From the NCBI RefSeq assembly GCF_030035675.1, contig NC_084482.1, positions 229,530,943-229,594,942 on the forward strand: a stretch of DNA of 64,000 nucleotides. Reading direction: 5' to 3'. Source of the DNA: Rhineura floridana (taxonomy: Eukaryota; Chordata; Lepidosauria; Squamata; Rhineuridae). The position numbers and the translations under genes were made by a program. The stretch's first letter is position 1, and each line of letters opens with the position of its first letter. Shown here piece by piece: positions 1 through 10,147 of the stretch. Below the pieces are notes generated by a model. The model was given only the letters and a program-made list of their open reading frames with translations. It did no database searches and was not told where the DNA came from.

Positions 1-684
1 ATTTTGCTCCCAATTCAACAAAAGACCTGCCTGCCTGGGTCTGGCAGTTTCGAAATAACTTCCTGAAATAGTCAGGTCCCAGTCTGAATCTTTTGTACAC
101 TGGTATACCTCTGCCAATGTCCCTTTGATTAGATTTGATAAATATTGCATATATTTATCCTCTGGTAGCCCCCACATCTGAGCTGCCTTTTCGAAAGTGT
201 TGAGGTAAATCTGTGGGTCTTGTCCAGGCTCATACACCGCAAAGTCTTTTGGTGTAACCTTGATTTTTGTTTCATTTCTGTCTTTCCTTGTTTCATCAGA
301 ATGAAACTTCTCTATTTCAAATATTAATGTTTCCACTTGTATTTCAGCATCCACTCTCATTCTCTCAATTTCCAACTCCCGCTGTTTTTCTTTTTCATCA
401 GCTTCAAAGACCCTCTGCTTGTCTTTTTCCTCAGCCTCCCATCTTAACTTTTCAGTTCCCAACTCACGTTCCCATCTTAACTTCTCTCTTAAATACTCTA
501 TATAAGCAGGATTGCTTGAGTACCCTTCTGGGTTCTCTTCTCTGACAGGTTGTTTTTGTTGGACAGATGCGAATGCTATCAATGCTACTCGCAATTCATC
601 TACCCCTTTACCCTCGTGATGTAAATTGAATGTTATGCACTTCTCCACCAGCTCCTCTCTTTTCATCTTTATATATTCAGCCAT
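1..684 (-). mobile_element. gag-like region of a gypsy/ERV-type LTR element (fossil, runs off left edge)
   Basis: Reading the minus strand from an ATG at 684 gives a long gag-like frame that leaves the window. The first ~40 residues (MAEYIKMKREELVEKC...) resemble the SAP-like start of some gypsy-type gag proteins. A charged, Glu/Lys/Arg-rich coiled-coil stretch follows, then a capsid-like part around residues 150-205 (YEPGQDPQIYLNTFEKAAQM). It is an old copy and looks broken. Family assignment rests on remembered family features, so gypsy versus another retrovirus-like lineage stays open. Confidence 0.6.
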
Positions 685-1866
685 GTTTTTAGGAGTTCAC
701 TCACACTTTGCCACACACTCTTTGCCAGTCACTCTCACAAGTAATCTTTGTTTGTTATTTCTTTTTGCCACACCACTTTTAGGGACTCTCTGTTGTTCAT
801 ATCCCACCACTACAGCCACCACAGCTCTAGCACAGATTTCAACAAATCCCCCTGCTAGGCCTTACTACCCCACACTCTGTATCTCTTATAACCTTTAGAC
901 TGTGCCTAGTCTCTGCCTGGCTATCTCAATACTTTGTGTCTATGGATATAGGTAATTCCCCAAAACCCCTGCAGCCTCTTGGCTCTGAAGCATACAGCCC
1001 TGGGTTTCTCTGTCGGACTGGATACTTTCCTCCGATCCGCCGCTGCCACCATTCGATACAACTGTTCAGCCTTGGTTACTTGCTATCCCCCCTGGTTTGT
1101 GTTTCCCAGCTGAAGGAATCAGGCTTTTGTTTAACCAAGAAATATTTATTCAGTATTAGAAATAACAAATTACTTAATTACTTTGTTGACAAGCTTATGG
1201 TTTCATATATGTTCTGACATGTACTTTACTTCTCATTAATTGCCTCAGAACTCTGACTCTCAACAACAACAACAACCTCTTTCTCAACCTCCAACATCCA
1301 CCACCAAACCTTTTTGATTCAACTGTCATTCTTCCATTTATACTCCCAGCCATTCAAATGCTCAGCCAATCATCCAGCATTCTACTGCTCATGTACTCCC
1401 CCCTCCTCTTTCACTCCACTTACCATATGTCTTCTATATAACCAGCACTTACCATATTTACAATATAAGCAGGAACATCACAGAGTTCAACTCTTTCTGT
1501 GCATCAAAGGATCCATACATGGAAGGCAGGCTACACAGACTGTTCCACTTCCCTTCACTTGCTATTTTGGTGGCCTGTCAGTTTTCCTTTGCAGATACAG
1601 AGAGGTTTTGGCTTTTCCAAAAATGGGTGAGCATCCAAGATGGATGAGGCCAAGGTGGCTGCAGATGCCAAAATGGCCTATCCATTGTCCAGTGTTTCCC
1701 CATCATATCCCCCCACTGGCAGTGACTGTGGATCTCATTTTACCGGACAGATGTTTAAAATGAGTGGTGAGACACTGTACCACTTGCCGTTCTTCACATC
1801 AGTAGTACTGCTTGTTGTTATGTGAAATAACTCTGTACCTAAATAATAAAGCAGAGTTTAACAGCG
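685..1866. other. non-coding stretch, probably leader and LTR of the gag element
   Basis: No convincing gene is visible. The position directly upstream of the minus-strand gag and the AT-rich, A-run character near 1,140-1,200 suggest leader plus LTR sequence, but I could not fix LTR ends. Confidence 0.3.
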
Positions 1867-1867
1867 G

Positions 1868-2282
1868 TCTGAGATGCTTTTGTGTGCTGGCATGTGTGTG
1901 ATTACCTTAGAAGCAGGCTTTTACCCTGCATCAATATCACTGAGGCTTGAGACTTAGCAAAATAAGGAAAGCTCCTTTATTTATAGAAATACATAGTAGA
2001 TTTTATTTATTTATTATTATTTATTTAATTAATTCGATTTCTATACCGCCCGTAGCAAGCTCTCTGGGTGGTGTACAATAGATAGGAAAGGCATACCTAC
2101 TTCTAAGTGACAAAGTTGAGGTGCAATGCAGCATATCAGTTTCCAACCAAAGGAAGTTAGCTAGAGAACAGCACATGTAAAGTTAGGCAAGCCTAGCCAG
2201 CTGGAGGACCCTCACTCTATCTTTCTTCTGGAACACACACACAAAAACTCAAAGAGGAGTGGCTCCTGCCCCATTTCCAACA
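1868..2282 (-). mobile_element. copia-like LTR remnant carrying an inserted L2/SINE-type tail
   Basis: This matches the LTR at 15,547-16,003 in order and wording: an AGCAGGCTTTTACCCTG segment, then an AAATAAGGAAAGC...TTTATT segment, and an end at CCATTTCCAACA. A repeat tail reading ATTTCTATACCGCCC (about 1,993-2,085) has inserted into it. The sense strand is taken as minus because the AATAAA lies there in the related LTRs. It is a fossil. Confidence 0.6.
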
Positions 2283-2399
2283 GGATGGAGGGGAGGACCC
2301 AGGCGTGCAGGGGGGGTTCCTCATGGCTTCTATGACAAACCCCTTCAGCCTCTTCCACTACCCCAGAAATCCTGCCCGAGGGAAGCAACCCATGCCTAG

Positions 2400-2690
2400 G
2401 GTTGTTGGACAGTAGAGTTGGAAGGGGCCTGTAAGGCCATGGAGTCCAACCTGCCTCACACAGACAGACTGAAAGGGAACGAAGCCCCCCCACAGAGAGA
2501 GACACTGCTGCATTTGATAGGACAAGCCCAGAAGTTCTCACACTTGCAAGGAAAGGAGGCCCCCTGATTCTCACAGAAAGGGAATATCCTGGGATGCTGC
2601 AGGAGAGGTCTTCCTACATCAGCAGGGGATTGGACTAGATGACCTCTGAGGTACCTTTCAGCTATATGAATCTGTGACTCCAGTCTCATG
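2400..2690 (+). mobile_element. CR1 LINE 3' end fragments in ancestral intron 2 of the class II alpha copy
   Basis: The strings TTGGAAGGGGCCTGTAAGG and GGATTGGACTAGATGACCTC are characteristic of CR1 3' regions. A matching piece lies at 63,060-63,110 beside the other class II alpha gene, so at least part of this insertion predates the split of the two alpha copies. Confidence 0.6.
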
Positions 2691-2957
2691 CCCAGAGGGG
2701 TGGGGAAGGGGATGGCCATCTCAAAGAGTCTCAGGGCCTCCCCTCTGGCTTAGCTGAAGTTGCTCACCCTGGGAAGGGCATAAAAGGGATTTCCACAGTG
2801 TGGCTTCCTGGGAGAGGCATCGAGGACCAGGAATGGCAGGCCTCGGAGGGGATGCCGCTTGTGACCAGGGACTGCCAGGATCAGGTCACACAGGGAAGGA
2901 ATGAGCCTCCGGAGGACACAGAGTATTGTCTCTGGCCTTGTCCCATTCCTTCTTCAG

Positions 2958-4064
2958 TGGCTCCTTTGGCAACCGTGTACGTGGAAGACCCTGTGGAACT
3001 GGGGGATCCCATTGTCCTCATCTGCTTGGTGGACCGCTTCTCTCCCCTGGTGCTGAACATCACCTGGCTGAAGAACAACGAGGTGGTCTTGCAGGACATG
3101 GAGAAGACAGGCATTCTGGGCATTGTCGCTGGCACCATCTGTTTGGTTTTAATGAAATAGTTTGTAGTTCTATTTCTTAGCACTGCATTTACACAGCAGC
3201 AGAATTGAGAATAACCAGTCCCACTTTCCCCTTATGCACACTAGTTAAATAAACAGCAGACAGTCTTCTTAGGGAAAAAGTATAAAGGAGGTTTACTCAC
3301 AACCTTTCATACGTTCAGGAAACATAGGCTCTAGCTTAGATAGAAAAAGTAGAAGTCTTAGTCCATGGTGATGGTCATCTTGGAAGAGAAGCATGTGCGT
3401 GATTCTCACTCCCTCAAAGTTAATGGAGAATATGCAAAGAGATCAATAATCCCTTAACAAAAGAAAGAGGAAGAGAAGGAAGTAACCCTCCCATTAGGAA
3501 GTTCCATCATGGTCAACAAGCATATAGAGTTATCCCCCAATTCTAGTTAGAAGGAACATCTCCCTTTGCAGGGGACATGCAAGCTTGCTTCTCCCAACAC
3601 CATCCTTTTCTTCAAGGCCATGAGGATGAACGAGGGCAGCATTTGCAGGGATCACAGATGAGACAAATTCGTTGCAGCTCAGGGGCTCAGAGACAAATGC
3701 AAGTGAGGCCAACCTTTAGGAGGAGAGTTTTGCTTTGCCAGAGCAGAGAGGGGTGGAGTGAGACCCATCCTGCCCAGAAGTTGTCCAGATCTCAGTTCTG
3801 GCCTTTTGGTCTGTTGGGTGACAGAGGGACACTTCACTAGTTTCCAAACGGCCTGTACCCAATCCTGGCTCCGTGTCATCTGGTGCCTCAGTCTGATCAC
3901 AGGAATCCCTACGATAGCATGTATGAAAATGGTGTGCTCTGGTTTTACATGTGCACATTTAGAAATACAGTGCAAGAGTTGCCAGGAGAGTCTCCCCTCT
4001 GCTGGTCCCAGGAGAAGAGAGGAAGGCTCCCAGCTCACCAGCCCCTCTCGACTTCCCTTTCAGA
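2958..4064 (+). pseudogene. MHC class II alpha pseudogene (alpha2 fused to transmembrane exon)
   Basis: A class II alpha chain normally pairs with beta to present peptides on antigen-presenting cells. After a normal acceptor (CTTCTTCAG, ending 2,957) the alpha2 exon reads APLATVYVEDPVELGDPIVL with the first Ig cysteine and an NIT glycosylation site. At about 3,109 it jumps, in frame, into the transmembrane exon (GILGIVAGT), so the second half of alpha2 and the connecting peptide are missing. A solo LTR then splits the exon at 3,140-3,599, and the rest (ILFFKAMRMNEGS) resumes at 3,605-3,650. The exon-4 donor, CAG|GTGAGT in the copy at 62 kb, reads CAG|ATGAGA here. Flanks from about 2,700 to 4,075, including the exon-5 acceptor at 4,061-4,063, match the minus-strand gene at 61.6-63.1 kb. 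It cannot make a working alpha chain. Confidence 0.9.
3140..3599. mobile_element. solo LTR inside the alpha pseudogene
   Basis: A 460 bp segment begins TGTTTGG and ends CCCAACA. It is flanked by a perfect 5 bp duplication, CCATC (3,135-3,139 and 3,600-3,604). This is the signature of an LTR element reduced to a solo LTR by recombination. Its A-rich body with AAATAAAC resembles the copia-like LTRs elsewhere in the window, but the family is uncertain. Confidence 0.85.
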
Positions 4065-4267
4065 TGATTTTTTTACTTTCACTTCTTATTCCAGCAACTG
4101 AACCAGGGCTACCCCCACCCCAATTGAAATCCTACACACATGAGCAGTCCCCCCATGGGCAGATATTTAAAAAAGAAGGGGAGAATGAGGCTCCATAGCG
4201 CAAACACCTTTTCCCAGGAAAAGACGGGGGTCCAGCAGGAACGGTGGCCAAAAAGGTCACCGGAGAT

Positions 4268-4424
4268 GAGGGTCTTTTACCAATGAGTCAGACTCAGTCT
4301 TACTTGGTATCGTCTATACACTGACTGACAGTGGCTGCCTAGGGTTTCAGGCAGCCCTGCCTGGAAAGCAAACATGGGATATTTGCACACAGAGCAGTTG
4401 TCCTGCCACTGAGCCCTTCCCCTA
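4268..4424 (-). mobile_element. tRNA-derived SINE, minus strand
   Basis: Read on the minus strand this has a B-box-like head (AGGGCTCAGTGGCAGGAC) and a body with AGGCAGCCACTGTCAG. It belongs to the same SINE group as 12,840-13,005, 43,570-43,780 and 58,185-58,340. Confidence 0.5.
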
Positions 4425-4497
4425 AAGAAATATAACAGTCCTCATGGTTCTGAATACAGGGCTGGTTGCAACAGGAGCCTCTGAAACTGCCTTTGGT

Positions 4498-4600
4498 CAG
4501 ACCTGACAGATGCTCTTGGAGGTTGCTGATTCATATGGTCACCATGTGTTGTGGTCGACTTGGAGGCACATAGCAACAACAAATTCAATAAGAAGCTAAA
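4498..4600 (+). mobile_element. Bov-B LINE 3' end fragment
   Basis: ACAGATGCTCTTGGAGGTTG followed by GTCGACTTGGAGGCACATAG and an (AAC)n-like end matches the 3' end of the Bov-B copy at 17,780-17,852. Confidence 0.75.
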
Positions 4601-4941
4601 ATGATGAAACTGAGGTTATCATTCTTTCATTGATGGAGAGGGGCCATCCCAGAACACCCTCCACCATCCCAAAAGCCAATTCCACACACAGGGCAATTGA
4701 CTCTGGCAAAATATCCTTCTCTGTCAAGGCTGGGTCCGCTCACAACAGCCCTGCAAGGTAGTAGACTGTCACCACCTTTTATACTGGTTAGCCACCCTGA
4801 GCCAAAGGGAAACTCTGAGCCCAGAAAACTTGCCAAGGATTACAGACAGCAAGAGTCAGACACTCTTTGCTCTGAAGCCTTTAGGCAAAATACCCAATTC
4901 ACACAGTGGTCGTGGTAAGTGGCCAATGTACTGGTTCAGAG

Positions 4942-5057
4942 CAGAGCTTGGAAATGTTACTTTTTTAAACTACACCTCCCATCAGCCCCAGCCAGCATGG
5001 CCACTGGATTGGGCTGATGGGAATTGTAGTTCAAAAAAGTAACTTTTCCAAGCTCTG
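4942..5057. mobile_element. palindromic hAT-type MITE
   Basis: A 116 bp element runs from CAGAGCTTGG to CCAAGCTCTG. Its two halves are nearly complementary (AACTACACCTCCCATCAGCC against GGCTGATGGGAATTGTAGTT). It is flanked by a perfect 8 bp duplication, GTTCAGAG (4,934-4,941 and 5,058-5,065), the length produced by hAT transposases. Confidence 0.88.
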
Positions 5058-5065
5058 GTTCAGAG

Positions 5066-5380
5066 CCAACCCTCTCCTGAATAAACACACACTGGTAAAT
5101 AGAAATAACTTTATTAAAGAATAAAAGAGGTGCACAGTTACAGCAGCAAAATAGTTCCTTAATATCAGCACTTAAAAGGGGCAAGGTCACAACTGAAAAA
5201 CAAGAAAGCTATCTAGCCTAGTCTATACTTACATGTACGTAGACAATTGCACAGCCCCCCTCTCCTCAGAGAGAGGAACAGAGGCTTATCAGCTGTTCTG
5301 GGAGAAGAAGTGGAAAATATTATTAAAGACAGAATTACCAAACATGGAGTTGAACATAGCAATCATGGGATATGAGGAAA
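5066..5380. other. unassigned, possibly LTR-derived
   Basis: No gene is visible. AAATAACTTTATTAAAGAATAAAAG at 5,100-5,125 resembles the middle of the copia-like LTRs, but no clean ends were found. Confidence 0.25.
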
Positions 5381-6016
5381 TACGCTCTCATGCATCAGGA
5401 AGTGTTTAAAGATCAGGAAGGAGAAAGCAGGAATAAATGAATAGTTCTTCCAACGGAGGGATGTAAGAAGCCCCCCCCAATCATCAGGATTAGGACCTGT
5501 GCTTTTAAGCTTGTTTCTAAATGACATGGATTTGGGATGAGAAGAGAGGTAACCAACGTTACTGTTGATATCAAGTTCAGGGTGATTAAAACAAAGAGGG
5601 ATTGTGAGGAACTCCAAAAGGAACTCTCCAAGCAGGCTTGGCTATTAAAGAGCAAATGCAATTAAATGTAAGCAAGCATAAAGTGATGCACAGAAGTGAA
5701 AAATCCTAACTGAACAGGTGGTGACTGAGAGGAGAGAGACACTGAGGTCAAAGCGGATGCCCCAATTAAGTGTGTGGGATCACTAAGACACAGATTGAAA
5801 ATAAAACTGCCAATATCATAACGCCATTATACACATTTAAGATGTGATCCTACTTGTAATGCTGTCTTCAGTTTTGGTTGCCTGACTGCAAAAATAGCAT
5901 TGTACAGGTGGAAGAGGTAGAGAAATGGGCAGCCAAAGTGAGCAAGGATTGCAATATTTGGGGATTTTTGCCATAGAAAAATAGCTTAGAGGAGACACGA
6001 TAGAAGTGTATGATCA
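5380..6016 (+). mobile_element. CR1 LINE fragment, reverse-transcriptase C-terminal part
   Basis: The segment GGATTGTGAGGAACTCCAAA (about 5,600) and its surroundings align with the reverse complement of the CR1 copy at 47.2-47.5 kb. The stretch to about 6,010 continues into the CR1 C-terminal region (GAAGTGTATGATCAC). It is decayed, with no long open frame. Confidence 0.65.
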
Positions 6017-6017
6017 C

Positions 6018-6200
6018 ACCAGACATTTAAAGCACATTCAACACAAATGTAAAACACATGGTTTCCCCCAACAAGTCCTGGATAATAGTTTTTCCTCACT
6101 GCGCTACATTCCCAGCACCCTTCACAAACTACAACTCCCAGGACTCTTGGGAGGAAGCCATATGCTTTCAATGTACACTGTGGATGTGCCATAAAGGTAC
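6018..6200. mobile_element. palindromic MITE with CTACAACTCCCAG core
   Basis: ATTTAAAGCACATTCAAC and GCTTTCAATGTACACTGTGG form imperfect ends around AAACTACAACTCCCAGGACT and GGGAGGAAGCC, the arrangement of a common reptile MITE. No target duplication could be fixed. Confidence 0.45.
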
Positions 6201-6704
6201 GTGGTGTGGAGAAAGTGGATAATACCTCTGATTTAGTAGGGAACTTACACCTGGTGTAGGAAGAGGGAGTGGAAGTAGCTTCTACCAATTTGCACCTGTT
6301 TCAGGAAAAATGTCACTCGCTAAACAGTTTCAGCTTGTAAAGCCTGAGGATGTGGACAGGATTCTGGGAGAATCGAGGGCCACTACTTGTTCCCTTGACC
6401 ATTGTCCATCCTAGTTAATGCAAAACCAAAATGGACAAAAAGAGGCAGAAAAAAATAAGTAACTGGGGGTTCCGACCCCAAAATCTGCTCTGGGACAGGA
6501 CAAATCATACACCCCAGGAAAAGGGAGGGTGTATTCTATGAGATGCCATTCTTTCCCAGCTAAAATAATGAAGAGTAAATAGGGGGAAATGTGTAATTTG
6601 GGGTGACCGCTTTAAAATGTGCTGTGGGCTGTGAAAAATCATTCACTTGAGCAAAGTGGATAGTGTCCTCTGTGAGATGCCACTGCATCCTGCCTGGAAT
6701 AGTT

Positions 6705-7795
6705 TTTCTTGTGGAGCCCCAGTTACTTCTTTTTTTCAAACTTTATTTTGTCCATTTTCATTTTGCATAGATGCACTTTTTCAAGTCCTGTGCCCAGGAG
6801 AAGCTCTGGGCCAGGTGGGACACAGTGGTATGCTAGAGAGGACACCCTCCCCTTTCCTGGGATGTATGATTTGTCCTGGCCCAGAGCAGACTTTGCTTTT
6901 CCGTAGATGCCATTATTCATGCCCTGAACCCAGCAGAAGCTCTGGGCCAGGTGGGATGCACTAGTATGTTACAGATGACATCCTCCCTTTTCTTGGGGTG
7001 TATGATTTGTCCTGGGCCAGAGCAGATTTTGGCATGGGCATCCCCAGTAACTTGAATTTTTCTGCCTCTTTCTGTCCATTCTGATTTTGCATAGATGCCA
7101 TCACCCATACCCTGTGCCCAGCAGACAGTCTGTGCCAGGTGGGACGCACAGACATCTCGTGGAGGACACTCTCCCCTTTCATGGGGTATATGATTTGTCC
7201 TGACCCAGAGCAGATTTTGGGGTGGGTACCCCCAGTTACTTATCTCTTTCTGCATGTTTTTTCTCCATTTCAGTTTTCTGAGATGCCTTTATTCCTGCCA
7301 TGTGTCCAGCACAAGCTCTGGGCCAGGCAGGATGCACTAGTATGTCTTAGAGGGCTCCCTCCCCTTTCTGGAGGTGCATGATTTATCCAGGCCCAGAGCT
7401 GATTGCGGGGAGGGCATCCCCAGTTACTTATGTTTTTGTCTATTTTGGTTTTATGTGGATTCCCTAATCCGTGCCTTGCACCCAGCAGAAGCTCTGGGCA
7501 GGATGAGATGCACTGGAATCTCCTAGACATCACCCTCCCCTTTCCTGGGGTACACGATGTGTCCTGGCCCTAAGTTGATCATGGGGTGGGCACCCCCAGT
7601 TACTTATTTTTTTCAGAGTGCTTTTTGTCTGCTTTGGTTTTGCGTAGATGCCCTAATCCGTGCCTTGCACCCAGCAGAAGCTCTGGGCAGGATGAGATGC
7701 ACTGGCATCTCCTAGAGGACACCCTCCCCTTTCCTGGGGTACACAATGTGTCCTCGCCCAGAGTTGATCGTGGGGTGGTCACCCCCGTTACTTAT
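6705..7795 (+). repeat. left-arm tandem repeat array (~6 units of 174-193 bp)
   Basis: Matching positions of the CAGTTACTT landmark at about 6,716, 7,045, 7,229, 7,418, 7,592 and 7,785 give spacings of 184, 189, 174 and 193 bp, with one shortened unit in the first 329 bp interval. Short open frames here are repeats of the same sequence and are not genes. Confidence 0.8.
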
Positions 7796-8058
7796 TTTTT
7801 TATGAATTTATGACATCATTATGCATTTATGATAATATCTGAAGCCTGATGGTTTTGATTGCATAAATGTATTGGTATTCTTGATGGGGGGAGTCCCCGG
7901 ATCACAGTGATATATCATACGGGGTACCCCAACATAGATCTTGGAGTTCAGAGACATGTTAACTTTGCCTTGACATTGCGGTACCTGTCAACTTTTCTTC
8001 TTTTTTAGTGGTTTGAACTTTCAAGCAAATAAGGAATTGGGAACTGGGAACCAACGTC

Positions 8059-9454
8059 AGCGGCATGATGTGCCCACGGGATGCTTCGATCCGGCCCACC
8101 AAAGCCAGCCCAGCTCAGGGGAGAGGCAGACGGGATCGATCTGGAGGGTCTGCTGGGAGGGGATGCTTAAGGGGGGGCTCGCCCTCTCCCACCCCCCAAT
8201 TGCATACCTTTGTTGCGAGGCTCCCCCTTTGCAACCGCGCTCTGCTGCATCGCTGCGCATGAAGAGAGGCGGGGCCGGAAAGGGAAGTCCCTCATTTGCC
8301 TTCTTGCCTTCAGCTCCCTTGTCGTTTCTTAACCCTTCAAGTGGCTGAAGCTCCTCGGCTGCTTCGCACGGAGAGCGAGGGGAAGCCTCTTTCTCGCCGG
8401 TGACTCTTCTGCATATTAAAAACAAGAATGCCATGCACATTTTTAAATAAAGTCTTCGAAAGAACAGCTTAGGTTAGCCTAAACCCTGTTTCCTTTACCT
8501 GTTTGATTTATCTGTGCAGGGACTTTTTGTGCTGACTTGTACGGAGGAACATCTCACCCTGCTACTTCTCTCCTGCAGTCTGAAGTGACCGAGTCCAGCC
8601 AGAGACAGATCTCCTGCCTAATGCCTTCCTTCTGGAACTCTCGTGTTACTGTGGTGAGCACCGACAGTGCACTCCTAAGACCTGCGAACATCCTGCAAGC
8701 AAATCAGGAGGAATGCTCCCTTGTGGTCGCATTACCTGCCCATGAAGAAATCAGAACAAATGCTCAATAAAGATATGAGAGGGTTGAATCCTGCTGCTTC
8801 CAAAGTGTGCTTGAAGATGGTAGCCTGAAAGCAGAATTCTCACGAGTGTTTCTTATCCACACTTCACCAGGAGGTCCCGGGGTTACCATTTCAAGAGGAT
8901 AAAAGATTCCCCCAGCTAAGATACACAACAATACAGAACTCATTTATAGCTCATGAAATTGGAGCTCTTTGCATGGGTTCCGGTTGGCGCTGAAGGGGAG
9001 CAGGGCTCTCATGGCTTTAACAGCTGAGTGGCAGGCAGATATTAAACAGTAAGCCTTTTCTAGTCCGGAACTAAAATTATGGGAAAGCTTCACGAGTTTG
9101 ATATTGCATTTGTCAGGCATCTTGTTACTTGTGTGTGACCTCCATTTATCTTTGGGCTTCCCCCCCTCCATCTGCAAAAGAGGGTGCACATTTGCTCATG
9201 ACATGAAGGGCATGTACATTTGTGTCGTCATCTGTCAGTGCAGCAGAGGGTGTGATCCACATCCAGTGGACTGGGCCCAGAACATCCTCTTGGCAGTTTG
9301 GCACCCCGGTTACCCCAGGGAAAGGCGTAGGAGTGGTGGGAGGCCAGGCTTGAGGGAGGAATCCCAAGAGAGTAAGGAGTGGAGGAGGCCAGCAGCAGAC
9401 AACCTGTGAGGCTGAATCCCAGGAAGCAGGAAGAAGCTGAGCCAGAAACGACGC
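8059..9454. other. core between the inverted arms, unassigned
   Basis: This is about 1.4 kb with a GC-rich start (8,080-8,400). The longest frames are 60-130 residues and show no recognisable domain. No known LINE or DNA-transposon enzyme was seen. Confidence 0.4.
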
Positions 9455-9719
9455 TGAAGTTGGTTCCCAGTTCCCAGTTCCTTGTTTACTTGAAAGTTCA
9501 AAACGCTAAAAAAGAAGAAAAGTTGACAGCTACAGCAACTTCAAGCCAAATTTAGCATGTCTCTGAAACCCCAAATATATGTTGGGGTACCCTGTATGAT
9601 ATATCACTGTGATCGGGGGACTCTCCCCGTCAAGAACAACAATACGTTTATGCAATCAAAATCATCAGGTTTCTGATATTATCATAAATACATAATGATG
9701 TCATAAAATCATAAATAAT

Positions 9720-10147
9720 AAGTAACTGGGGGTGCCCACCTCAGAATCTGCTCTGGGCTAGGACAAGTCATATACCTCAGGAAAGGGGAGGGTGTCCTCT
9801 ACAAGATGCCACTGCGTCCCGCCTGGCCCAGAGCTTCTGCTATGTGCAGGGCACAGATGAGGGCATCTATGCAAAACCAAAGCAGAGAAAAATGTGCTGG
9901 AAAAAATAAGGACCTGGGGGTGCCCACCCCAAAATGTGGTCTGGGCCAGGAAAAATCATACACCCCAGGAAATGGAAGGGTGTCCTCTGCGAGATGCCAC
10001 TGTGTCCTTCCTGGCCCAGAGCTTTTGCTGGGCGCAGGGCATGGAGGAGGTCATCTATGCGAAACCAAACCAGAGAAAAACATACAGGAAAAAATAAGGA
10101 ACTGGGGCTGCCCACCCCAAAATCTGCTCTGGGCCAGGACAAATTGG
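9720..10147 (-). repeat. right-arm tandem repeat array (~3 units)
   Basis: Landmarks at about 9,721, 9,911 and 10,098 repeat every 187-190 bp in the orientation opposite to 6,705-7,795. The array ends abruptly where L2 LINE coding sequence begins at about 10,148. Confidence 0.8.

Larger units (their letters stand above)
6400..10147. repeat. foldback-like structure: long inverted arms of ~185 bp tandem units around a core
   Basis: Units of about 174-193 bp, recognised by CCCCAGTTACTTA (or its complement TAAGTAACTGGGG), CAGCAGAAGCTCTGGGC and CTTTCCTGGGGT, occur in two orientations. About two decayed units at 6,420-6,700 face one way, about six at 6,705-7,795 face the other, and about three at 9,720-10,147 face back. 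Inside the arrays, 7,796-8,058 and 9,455-9,720 are inverted copies of each other, sharing for example GATCACAGTGATATATCAT. The core at 8,059-9,454 matches nothing I recognise. No transposase is visible. Arms built of subterminal tandem repeats are known from foldback and some MuDR-like transposons. That assignment is inference. Confidence 0.7.

Noticed and set aside
6705-7795. Regular direct repeats resembling a CRISPR array
   Set aside because: Units are about 185 bp of continuous similarity with no short-repeat/unique-spacer pattern, and the DNA is vertebrate.
8013-8440. Overlapping 111- and 127-residue frames as a gene in the foldback core
   Set aside because: Both strands are open because of GC-rich composition; no domain, start context or splice evidence.
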